From: Phoronis australis
Lineage: Eukaryota > Phoronida > Phoronidae
Assembly (NCBI GenBank): GCA_002633005.1
Contig: NMRA01000311.1
Span: 11,839 to 73,838 of the forward strand
DNA length: 62,000 bases
Reading direction: 5' to 3'
The notes beneath the pieces were generated by a model that saw nothing but the letters and a program-made list of their open reading frames with translations, had not been told where the DNA came from and searched no databases. This document shows positions 12,301-22,703 of the stretch, one piece after another. The position numbers and the translations under genes were made by a program. Position 1 is the stretch's first letter; the number at the start of each line of letters is the position of its first letter.

Positions 12301-15300
12301 GGTTACAGTTATGAAATGTGAAACCACGTGCAGTGTTTTTAGACGAAAAACTGTCATCAACCGAACCCACCTCCACTTTGTAAGGAAATATTTGAGACCA
12401 ATTTCATTTCGTCAGTATTCTAAATCAAAAGTTGATTTATGTGAGCGAAGGTTGGTCTATAACTACTTTAACTGGCTAAATCACAAAAGACTGTCATAAC
12501 GCATCCAGCAAGTCCCAGGCAATTACTTAAAGCTCAAGTTCCATTCGTAACATTTTTGTATAGTTTCGTGTATGTTATTTCGCTGGTAAACTGGTAATTG
12601 CTTTTGTCGTTTAATAATAATGGGAAACCTTGGTTGCAATATCATTACATAGGTTCTTGTATATGTTCGTTCACTTCCTACTTCCTGACTTTTAAACTTC
12701 ATTATAAAGAAAGGTTCACAGTCTTATTTCCCAGGATTTACATCAAGAGGATGACAGCGCCAAGAGTGCATGATATCTGATTTCAAACTCACATGTTTTT
12801 ACTCACTAGACACGTTAAAAATAACAAAAAACATCCTAGTAGTGAGCAATAACACTAAATGGTCTTCTATACTATGTGTCGTGATACGACTTCAATGAGG
12901 CTATCATTTTCTGTATGTAGGTTCCAGAGTACTACGCTGAAAAATGCCCGGGCATCAAAGACAACGCAAGAAGGCATTTCTGTGGTAATTATAAGTTGCG
13001 TCTAACATAAAACAGTTGTTCAGCTTCATCATACTCCCTTCGGTCCACAAAATTTGCACCCTGTACGGTTATAACTCTTTTTTTCAAAAATACAATTCTA
13101 CCTCTACATTTCTATAATAGGCATAGACAGCTATCCTTTGAAACTTTGTGTGCGTGCTGAAGAGACGAGGAGGCTTTCGAAAACGCAACTAACTGGCAAG
13201 GTCTGTCTAAAGCCCGGATATAATTCTAACTGCGGTTTCCGGGCTGAATTTTATAGCATTATATTTTTGTGTGTTTCTTAATAAATTGTTAACTGTTAAA
13301 GAATGAAAAGCGATTTAAAGCAGAAATTTGGTCTTGCGCTCCAAATAACTATTTCAGATAAATAGCTAAAATTCACTTCAGTCAAGATGCAAAGTCTCTG
13401 AGAATATGCACATAACTGCAATCAATTAAGACGGTTATAACTGTAAAGTATTTTCAGACAAAGATACGCCCATAATTACACGCCTAAATCTGTTTCAGAC
13501 AAAGATACGCCCATAATTACACGCCTAAATCTGTTTCAGACAAAGATACGCCCATAATTACATGCCTAAATCTGTTTCAGACAAAGATACGCCCATAATT
13601 ACACGCCTAAATCTGTTTCAGATAAAGATACGCCCATAATTACATGCCTAAATCTGTTTCAGACAAAGATACGCCCATAATTACACGCCTAAATCTTTTT
13701 CGACAATGATTTGAAGTGTGAGCTTAAAACAACATCTTTGTGTTAGGGAGCACTGGACCGTTCTTTGCTGATCCTGGGCTTGGAAAACCTGTCTTCAGTT
13801 GGCAGCTAAGACAGTCTGTTCCACAGGGTGTATAAAACCTGAAAATATGAGCAGCATACTGGGCCACATACTTCAAAAACCTTGCACGAAGTCTATTGAA
13901 ACTGATTAAAAACTCGATTTTCTATCTCTTACGACTATCGGAGGTGCAGCGGGATACTTGAAAAAGAGCAAAAATGCACCAAATCAGCATTTTTTACCCC
14001 ATCCGGTTACTACGAACTGAGAGACAGTGCACTCCATTCAAATTGCCAAAACTTTCCACGTTACAGAAATCAGGTGAAAAGCGGGTGTCGACCAGCCAGC
14101 TTTTTTACAAATCCATAGTGTCTGAGTGTACCTGAATTTTCTTCTAAATTTCAACATCCCCCTTCACTTGCCAGAAATAAAGGTTTAAAAAAGTCACGGC
14201 TGAGCAAAACGTGGGTCGAGGGGTCAACATCTGGCAATCTTTCACTCAGCACAGACAAAAAATTAAGCAAATGACATTTGTAGCCTTCACCTGTCGTACA
14301 AAACTTAAAGTGCCCAGCAAATGTCAGTGATTGTTGGATGCACATTGTAATTTCTACCGTTCTTAATAGAAAAAGTAGTCATGCAACGCACTTTTCTACC
14401 TTCACGAAAGAAGCAAGGTCAACCCCGAAGGGGGTTTGTACCATCAAAACGGAGATGAAGGGAACATCTAAATTCTGACAGAAGTACACATATTAATATT
14501 CATCTGCAGAGCTCCAATCATTGTTATGAGCAATGCTCTTTCGATGAATTTGCTATAATAGACCAAGCAGAAACAACAAAGGAGCTGAAAATTCGTGAGG
14601 CTCTAGGGCCTACATATCAATTGGTGTAAACCCATCTCAATAAATAGGCAACTGGCACACCACAGGTTGTCATTGTTAGTCTAGTCTATTGTTACTCCCC
14701 TGTAACTGACTGTCTGTGTATCATTACTTGTTGTTGAGCCTCGCAGGGTGGCCACTGTTTTTTTGTGAGGATGATGTTTTAATATACAGCGAAACATGTC
14801 AAACCGGTTTAAATCCATCGTTGTTTTTATTAAAATATGCTGCTACTTGGTATCATAGAGATCTTGTACGGAATGGTTTGAGAAGTACATTTTGTAGTTA
14901 TGCAGCCTCGTATGATTTGCGTTTCAGGAGACTATGAAATGTCTTCTTACCATGACAGTTGTATCACTGTGCAACAAAATGCAATTCGTACTGTTAACGA
15001 ATATCTTATCTAGATGTCGGTTTAGTGTGGCATGTATAAGCCTTCGCACGTGAGATGTAGCGTGTCAGTCTGTTCCATTAACGGTATGAACACGGATGTT
15101 TTAGGGATGGTCGCCGCCCTGGACGAAGCCGTGATGAATGTTACCCAAGCATTGCACGATACAGGAATGTATGATAACACGATAATTATATTCACTACGG
15201 ATGTAAGTTGCTACATGTGGAATATCCTCGCACTGAACGCGAGATTTTGTGATGTCACTCGGTGGCTGAGAAAGATTGTGATGTCTTTGTACCGTAGTTG

Positions 15301-18300
15301 TCTCTGCATCGCGCGATGTCATTTACTTCTTGTTGGTTGGATCTTAGTCCAAAATAAAAATGGCTGATCGGATGAGTTGGAACAGAACTCCTTGTAGCCG
15401 GTGTAACAATAAATTTTGACCCCCGTGGAAAAAAGGCCCGGGTCACTTTTTTAAGTTGAAAAACAGAAAGGTTTCATTTTTAACGTTTGAAAACTGACCT
15501 GGCCAGTTGAAGTAACGATTTTACACGCGTGACAGAGCGACCCTCATTAAATTTTGACCCTTCCCCGCCCTTACGTTTGTTAGAGGATGCTTTACGCAGT
15601 AGTCTCGCTCTCAAGCTCAGCAGTGAATCATTTGCCAGTAACAAATTCCTCTAAGACCACCAGCAGCAAATAAAACCAACAATTTACCGAGTGAATATCC
15701 GAGGAGTAAAACTCCGTGATTTCACAAGCAAACAGGAGGCGACCAACAAAGTCGCACGTCAACGGACGGTTCCACCACAGGAGTCACTGTGCAGGATATA
15801 TCCGGCGGCTCCCTGCCAGTAGTATCCCAATCCAAGGGTCACTCATAGCTAGGACTGTCCACGAGAATTTGAAAAGCTCTTCCTCTCCTGTGGGTAGGCC
15901 TTCCTGATTTTTTTCCTCTGTCCCTTATTGCAGGCATTTTTTGCCCGGCCACACCCTGTTGCTGGATGCAACTCTGAAATCAACCAACTGGATGCATTTC
16001 TGCAAAGACAAAACTAAATTCGTCGTGCATGAATGCCAGAACAATGAGAGTGTAGTGACGTCTATTATTGGTGGGAAACATACATGTCAGAATGTTTAGT
16101 TGTACCCAACTAATCCCAACTTATCTCAACTTATCCTGCCATCACCACTGATGCAAGCCTGTTGCTGACATCATGTTTGTTATCAAACTGCCCCTGAAGG
16201 TGGCGCAGCGATTAGTGGGAATAGTTGAATTAGTTGAAATGCGTGATTGGTGTCTCTATTATGAGCCAGTGGATGACGTCATGTAAGTTATCTCCTATCC
16301 ACAGGTGGCGCAGCGATTAGTAGGAATCCAACTAATCCCAAATCATCTCAACCTATCCAGCCCTGAGCTATTCAACTAATTCTACCAATTGTAGCGCCAT
16401 CTGAAGTATTACTGGCATTGTGAGAAAGAAAGGCCTGAGAGTCACTGACTTGCCTATAGGTGGCGCAGCGATTAATGGGAATATTTGAAATGCGTGTTTG
16501 GTGTCCCTAAAATTGTGAGCCTGTTGATGACGACATATACCTTATCTACCAGCCCACAGGTGGCATATCGATTAGTGGGAATAGTTGAATTAGTTGAAAT
16601 GCTTGCTCTGTGTCTCTCAAGTTGTGAGCCTGGTGAGCCTTTCAGTGCTGGCGTCGTGTACTTTAGCTGTCTGCCTGCAGGTGACGTAGCGATTAGTGGG
16701 AATAATTGAATTAGTTGAAGTGTGTGTTCTGTGTCTCTCAAGTTGTGAGCCTGTTGCTGACGTCATGTTTGTTATCAGCCTGTCCCTGCAGGTGGCACAG
16801 TGATTAGTGGGGATAGTTGAGTTAATTGAAATGCGTGTTTGGAGTCTCTAAAATTGTGAGCCTGTTGGTGACGTCATGTACGTTATCTATCTGCCTACAG
16901 GTGGCGCAGCGATTGGTGGGAATAGTTGAATTAGTTGAAAAATGCTTGTTCCGTGTCTCTTAAGTTGTGAGCCTAGTGAGCCTTTTGCTGGCGTCATGTA
17001 CTTTATCTATCTGCCTACAGGTGGCGTAGCGATTAGTGGACGGTAGTTGAATTAGTTGAAATGCGTGTTCTGTGTCTCTCAAGTTGTGTCTCTGAAACTG
17101 TGAGCCTGTAAATGGTGTCATGTACGTCATCTACCTGCCCACAGGCGGCTCAGGAGTGGGAATAGTTGGATTAGTTGAAATGCGTGTTTGGCGTCTCTAA
17201 AATCGTGAGCCTGTTGGTGACGTCATGTTTATTATCAGTCTGTCCCTGCAGGTGGCGCAGCGATTAGTGGGAATAGTTGAATCAGTTACCATGTTTGTTA
17301 ATGATTTGTCGCTGAGGTTGGAATGTTGAATTTTTTTAATAGAATCTATAAATTATGAGATATAATTCACTGTTTCCGTCCCCTAAGCTAAGATCTTTCC
17401 TTGAAAGTGCAAACCAATGCCTTAGGTATCCGGAGCCCAGCCCAAGAATGCACACCCTCGATGTTTGAAAAGACTGTCTCCTGATCGAGAAATACTGGCA
17501 TTGTTATCCGAGGAAGTTGTCCGAACTATAATATCGCGGGGCATCAAAACGTAGCATCTTTCTTAGAATGGAAGCCATCTTAATTTGAAAAAATAACGCA
17601 ATTAATGTCTCGACGTTGTATTATTACAGAATGGGGGAATCTACTTTGGCTCAGGCTATAATTATCCACTTAGAGGTCAAAAGGCGACCATCTTTGAAGG
17701 TGGCACTCGGGGTACAGGCTTTGTGCACAGTCCTCTGTTGAAGAAAACCGGATATACCAGCAATGGGTAGGCACGAGGATCATCGTTTTAAAAGCTGCAT
17801 TTGTAATAATTACTTAGCAAAGTACCATCAAACCTCGCGCAACCGTTTACAATATCACATTTTTGATAGGAGCGAATGCGCTAGCCCGCTAGGGTTTTAA
17901 CCAGTTTTGAAAGGGGTATTAGACTTCCAATGTCTGGCCAATAAAGGCATATGCTGGTATCAGCTTTCTTTTAGCTTAATGAAGTGCAGTCCTATTATAA
18001 GCATAATGAAAATGCCACTAAAGAGTTGTTTCATTGACTAAACATAATTTAGAGCACTAGGTGACGTAGCATGCCATTTGGCTTTTTTCTGAATAATTGC
18101 CTTCAACATTGACGAAGGCATCACTTTCGTCAAATCGCTATTTCTACAAACTTCTGTCGTAGATATCCATCCGTGAACGTGTTGCTTTTTTCCACAATCT
18201 CTTGTCCAGTAACGAGTTACCTTCTTCACTTGGCTGTGTTTTCAAATACCGCTGACATGACGTGGAGTGGCTCTGGAATCGCATTTGTTTACTCCAGTTC

Positions 18301-20395
18301 ACGTCTAAAATTGTGACTAATTTGCAGCTAGCTTGCATATTCTAGATTGCATTCATGCAACCGCACCCCGGATCTGCTGAATGAACGAAAGTCAGTTGTA
18401 GGCGGAACCAGATTGAGTGTTGAATATCGCTGAGCGCTTTTCTTTAGTTTTCCGCTGACATCGTGTTAAAGATGCACATCTCTCATTAGCTTCCATGAAT
18501 CAAAGTATCATGTGTATGAGATTTCTGTTTCAACTTTTCTGAATGAGTTTTCAATGTCCCTGCAGGATGCTGCATGCCACCGATTGGTTTTCGACTATTA
18601 TTGGTCTTGCTGGAGGAGAAGCGCCATCTGATGTAGACGGCATTGACCAATCTGATCTCATTCTGAATGGAGGGCAATCCAAAAGGACAGAGTTTATATA
18701 CAATATTGACACTATTAAGGATGTTTATAACGTCGGTGCAGCTGGTATACGGTAAGATCGGTGCAGCACAACTGCGCCGCGGTGGTGTCGGGGGGTATCA
18801 GCGTTGCGCTCCATAGAGCAAATTTCTTGCGACGAAGACCACTCGCTGGTTTCTTGCGTGTCCGCTAGGGGGTAGAGAACACGCAGGTAATTTAATTTTC
18901 CTCGGGAATTTTTTTACACCGGCGTTTGTGATTGGCTGGTCGAATTCTTAACAAGTAGCGGTGGATGTAGTTTAATTGTGGTCTAATTGTGCAGACAAAT
19001 GGGTGCTTAATTCAAGAAATGTGAATCTGAAAGTTGTGGTTGTGCGCTTTCGGAGTGCAGTTTTTACTGTCGCTGACTTTTGTTTACGTTGCTGTCCTGT
19101 ATTCACACAGTATGAATAAAAAAACCTGACTAGCGAGATCTCAAAAGCACATTCTCAAGATATCGCAATGCGTTAAAAGCAAAGAACATGGTCACAATGC
19201 CATTACTCGTCGTATCTTGCTTCTACGATCGGAACGCGCCTCATTCATACTGAAGACCTCGCCAGGGAGCTTATACAAACGCCAGCAGCTTAGTATCGAT
19301 TCAACCTGAAACAGCTCCGGGGATGTTTTCTAACCAATTCACTGATTGGACTCAGATTGAGTACAGGCGTGACGTACACTTGCGCATGTGCAGATCTAGG
19401 TGCCGAAGATTTTCCCGCGGTGTTTTGCTGTGGATTGTTTTTCTAGCCGGACTGCCCCTTGTCCCCGGTCCTAACACCTGTGCTGGTCGCCACGGTTTCA
19501 CCCTGTCGTATACAAATTATTGGGGAGCAGGTACCCTCTTCCACTTCCTATATAACCCTGAGTAATTACTGAAAATGATTTCACTTGAAATTTGCCAATG
19601 CCCGAGCCAGAATTTCGACAATCCGAGCGTGCAGCAGACTACGTCTACTACTTAGGTTAGCTATTTAAAACTGTTTTATGCTTTTATTATTTAGGATGGG
19701 AGACTTCAAACTGATGATAGGCCAGCCTGGCATCGTAACATTTGGCAACTGGTTTGTTCCGCCTGAATATCAACAACATAATGGTGTGAAGCAGACCGCG
19801 CAGGATCCTAAAGAGGACACGGAAGACCAACTTTACCTATTTAACCTGAAAGGTGATCACTGGGGTTTTCTCAAAACGTGACCTTAATCCTAGAACACGG
19901 AACGTTTTTGTTAAACACGCATATCGTTTGGGTACAGCTTATCTCAGTTCTCCGGGCCTGGGGGTTTGCTTTGGCGGCACAAACGATCTCGCACCCACTC
20001 TTTCACAAGTACCCTCATAACTGTTGTGCAAAACGCTACGGAATGTATGTAAAAAAATCAATTTATCCTTCAGTTGTTGGAGTCAGCACGCCCCGTAGGA
20101 CTAATCTCCGTTCGTGAGTCAGGAAAATGACTATCTGATATGATCGCAGCGTCACCATGCGGATTAGTTTCAGAAAGTGCCGTTCTCTGAAAAAATATTT
20201 TATTTTTCTTTTGAAGACGATCCTGAAGAGCGGACCAATCTGTATCATCAAATGCCGGACCAGGTGAAAAAGATGAAAGCGAGGCTGGATTATTACCAGA
20301 GTCAGATGGTTCCCGCGTTAAATCCACCAGACGATCCAAATTCTAATCCGGAAAAATATGGCGGGGTGTGGTCACCCGGATGGTGTTCACCCTGA
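3309..20395 (+). CDS. Arylsulfatase, ARSB/I/J type (11 exons, complete)
   Basis: A secreted or lysosomal sulfatase that should hydrolyse sulfate esters, probably on glycosaminoglycans. Exons are 3309-3432, 7767-7878, 8488-8643, 9911-10082, 12111-12212, 12921-12984, 15069-15202, 17630-17766, 18566-18751, 19695-19852 and 20217-20395. All phases agree and give 507 aa. Residues 1-23 form a signal peptide. VADDLG (37-42) holds the metal-binding aspartates. CTPSR (77-81) is the formylglycine site and is split by intron 2. GKWHLG (130-135) spans an exon junction. HSP (218-220), DNGG (288-291) and Lys306 match further active-site positions. The length is close to human ARSB (533 aa). The C-terminal region keeps the ARSB-like [11 protein letters not shown] and DDPEERTNL blocks. 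The start was chosen as the ATG that opens the signal peptide. Intron 8 donor is GTAGGC and intron 10 donor GTGATC, both weak. ARSB, ARSI and ARSJ cannot be told apart by eye. It is tail to tail with the metalloproteinase gene. Confidence 0.95.
3905..4070 (+). pseudogene. Possible decayed THAP zinc-finger fragment
   Basis: Near 3915-4018 a frame reads [12 protein letters not shown], which resembles the first cysteines of a THAP zinc finger. It then ends at a stop. A neighbouring frame (about 3996-4045) continues with SEILRLPD, loosely like the THAP region leading to its conserved proline. A frameshifted remnant of a P-element-like or other THAP-bearing transposon inside the sulfatase intron would explain this. 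The match is short and could be chance. Confidence 0.25.
4240..4310 (+). repeat. Dispersed repeat, copy in sulfatase intron 1
   Basis: The core GAATATTATGAGACC near 4251-4265 and its flanks are found again at about 9016-9030 in intron 3 of the same gene, followed in both places by a similar CRATTT...GAG tract. Two diverged copies of one interspersed element is the simplest reading. Confidence 0.5.
4826..4963 (+). other. Small ORF of 45 codons followed by poly(A) signals
   Basis: The frame starts [18 protein letters not shown] and ends ESDNEFDL before a TGA. It has a purine at -3 relative to a reasonable start context, is strongly charged, and is followed within 25 bases by overlapping AATAAA signals (from 4983). 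It is not known to me and has no upstream splice acceptor evidence. It may be a transposon or retrocopy tail, or a real microprotein inside the intron. Confidence 0.25.
9005..9065 (+). repeat. Dispersed repeat, copy in sulfatase intron 3
   Basis: Partner of the copy near 4240-4310; the shared core is GAATATTATGAGACC with similar bases on both sides. Confidence 0.5.
11756..11830 (+). repeat. tRNA-like sequence, probable SINE head
   Basis: The stretch holds an A-box-like TTAGCTCAGCCAGCG at 11762-11776 and a B-box-like GGTTCCATTCC at about 11804-11814, spaced as in a tRNA gene. The arms do not pair well enough for an intact tRNA, so a tRNA-derived SINE or tRNA pseudogene in sulfatase intron 4 is more likely. 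No poly(A) or tail repeat was confirmed. Confidence 0.4.
13452..13697 (+). repeat. 41-bp minisatellite, six copies
   Basis: Six nearly identical units start at 13452, 13493, 13534, 13575, 13616 and 13657, each beginning TTTCAGACAAAGATACGCCC. It lies in sulfatase intron 6. Each unit carries TTTCAG, which resembles a 3' splice site, but the following bases do not continue the gene. Confidence 0.95.
16190..17290 (+). repeat. Degenerate minisatellite of about 110 bp, roughly ten copies
   Basis: The block GGTGGCGCAGCGATTAGTGG recurs with changes near 16199, 16304, 16459, 16559, 16680, 16791, 16901, 17021, 17144 and 17252. It is followed by GAATAGTTGAATTAGTTGAA and a spacer ending CTGCC(C/T)ACAG or CCCTGCAG. 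Reverse-oriented pieces (AACTAATCCCAA...) occur near 16110 and 16330, so the array is partly palindromic. It fills most of sulfatase intron 7. Confidence 0.9.
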
Positions 20396-20518
20396 ATATT
20401 TATGGCTTCTAACTCGAATTGGAAGTTTGCCAAAGAGGGTGAGATCGGAATTCCACCTCGGAAATGGTGATTCGCTGTTTTAAATGATTTTCGTTTTTAC
20501 ATTTAACGCCGTATCATG

Positions 20519-20524
20519 AATAAA
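20519..20524 (+). terminator. Poly(A) signal AATAAA of the sulfatase gene
   Basis: AATAAA lies 124 bases after the sulfatase stop codon, a normal distance for a short 3' UTR. Cleavage would be expected 10-30 bases further on. Confidence 0.6.
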
Positions 20525-20987
20525 TGCTGTTTAATGGAAGAAAACGTAACTATTGTACTCGGTAGCTTTTGACTCAAAGTTCTTTAAAGACAGAACGCTG
20601 CTTCTAGTGTGATATGGATACAGCGTTACAGCACGTGAGATGCAGTGGGACTCAGTGGCGTAAACTTCAATCATTGTTTACTGACAATTTTGGTTCATCA
20701 TAACGTCAGAATTGATCACTGACCAGAATACGAGCCTTAGTAAAATAATCTCGTTTTAATTTTTTTTTTGTTGGCACGTAACAAATTTCCCATCTTCAGT
20801 TTCTATGTGACACATAATGCCGGCCTTCCACTTCGTCCCTGTATTACAGAAATGTCTTGTCGGACGTTTCAATTCAATTTAATTAAATCTTGTTCGTAGC
20901 AAATAAAGATTTCAGCTTTCTTTCCTGTTGCTATTTGCCTCAATCTTTGTTGCTTCCTTTCAGTCAGCCTCTTTCCCCTTCGAGGTT

Positions 20988-21125
20988 CTGGTCTTTCGTG
21001 TTCATCTTTTGCTATCGAATATTCAGTGGTTGGTCTTTCGTGTTCATCTTTTGCTTATCGAATATTCAGTGGTGGGTCTTTCGTGTTCATCTTTTGCTTA
21101 TTTCTTATCGAATATCCAATGGTTG
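20988..21125 (+). repeat. About 45-bp tandem repeat, three copies
   Basis: The block TCTTTCGTGTTCATCTTTTG followed by CTTATCGAATATTCAGTGG is present three times with small insertions. It is downstream of the sulfatase poly(A) signal. The open frames across it are by-products of the repeat. Confidence 0.9.
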
Positions 21126-22060
21126 TGTTATGATCGTTTTGTCTTCAAACATGCGTATAGCACGATAAGAACATGCCTACCGAAGAATAAAGTTTGGACA
21201 ACTAATAGTGTATTTCCCTTCTCTATTTAAATTCAACAAAAAATTGTGAGAAACTTTATGGAACAATTTATTTTTGAATGTAAAGATACATTCAGCAAAC
21301 GTAAATCTTGCTGTAAGAATGTAACACGGGACTTGCAGTTCGTAGGTTGACCACGCTACACTCACTCCTCTTAATAGTTATCAGACTATTGGTGTTTTTA
21401 TACGCGACAATGCCAGCAACCATAAGTGATTAATCTATTGTTTCTACAATCAAAACTCTATCGAAAAATACAAACGTTTACATATCAGTCTGACGACAAT
21501 TTTTCCTTCAACACGTGGACTCGGGAGTTGCGTGAATTCATCTTTCTGTATATGAAACAAAAGAATGTCTTGTCGTTAAAGGTCATTTTTCTTTAATTCA
21601 CAAAATTAAGTTTTATGTGATTAGTTTCATCAATCGAAAATTGCCACTAGAATAGGGGAGCCCTTCGTATGAATTAACGTTTTTACTGTCCATTTTTATG
21701 ACATTTTAAGTTAAAGTGAAATTGCAGTTGTGTAAGTATGTGATGTGACACCAGAAATAAATAAATACAATATTTTTATTAGAGTACTTTGATGACGGTA
21801 CCAGTACCAGTAAATACGAACGTTTTGATCGACCTTTTTGGGTCTTACATGCATGTTGCTGAAGGCTTCAATGGCCTGCTTCGTAGGGGGCGGGGGGTCC
21901 GCAATGCGGCACTGGTATGCAGCGAGAAAACCGTTTGACTTTCCATTTAAGTGTGGCCGTCCGTGGAATCTTTGAAAACCATTAGTTAATAAAATATACT
22001 CATAAGTCTTAGTTACCTCATTTTTATGAGATGAAATTCACGAACACACCCGAAGAGCTT

Positions 22061-22234
22061 CGCATGGCTGGTTTGGTTGAAGAATGCTACGCATGGCTGG
22101 TTTGGTTGAAGAATGCTACGCATGGCTGGTTTGGTTGAAGAATGCTACGCATGGCTGGTTTGGTTGAAGAATGCTACGCATGGCTGGTTTGGTTGAAGAA
22201 TGCTACGCATGGCTGGTTTGGTTGAAGAATGCTT
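22061..22234 (+). repeat. 29-bp minisatellite, six copies
   Basis: Six almost perfect units of CGCATGGCTGGTTTGGTTGA plus AGAATGCTA, with starts exactly 29 bases apart from 22061. The near identity suggests recent expansion. It lies between the two convergent genes. Confidence 0.95.
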
Positions 22235-22703
22235 CGTCTGTGAGCTTCGTGTGATATTTTTTTATTAAATGCGCATGAGTTATTTGAAAATAACAAAGCA
22301 TTCCATGTACATAACAAAGATAAGTAAATAAATAATTTATTACTGTCATTTACAAAAGTCACTGTCTTAATCATGAGCAACAGGAAAGAGAAATTCATTG
22401 TCATTTCTGTCTAAAACATTCTAATACAAGCCAATCAAAATTCGTTGATACACTAATATCATAACTGAAGACCTCACACGTGTAAATAGTGTTTACTGGT
22501 ATGTGCGACTCAATAAATACCCACATTTTACAAGTTACAAACAACGAGCACGCAGCCACCGCATTACCAATACCTGCCAAAGCCCAAAAAGTTTTTGGTG
22601 TGGCTTAAAAATAGCATTATTCGGAAGTAGAATAAAAGAAAATTGGCAAGCTTAAAATCCCCAATGAATGAAATTTTACAGAATTATTCGCCATTGCCTG
22701 TCG

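Larger units (their letters stand above)
20525..22703. other. Intergenic region between convergent sulfatase and MMP genes
   Basis: This holds two minisatellites (20988-21125 and 22061-22234), and on the minus strand the 3' flank of the metalloproteinase. TTTATT (AATAAA on the minus strand) occurs around 22336, a possible distal poly(A) signal. I see no gene. Confidence 0.5.

Noticed and set aside
13452-13697. Regular repeats that might suggest a CRISPR-like array
   Set aside because: Units are direct tandem copies without unique spacers, and the surroundings are animal gene introns.
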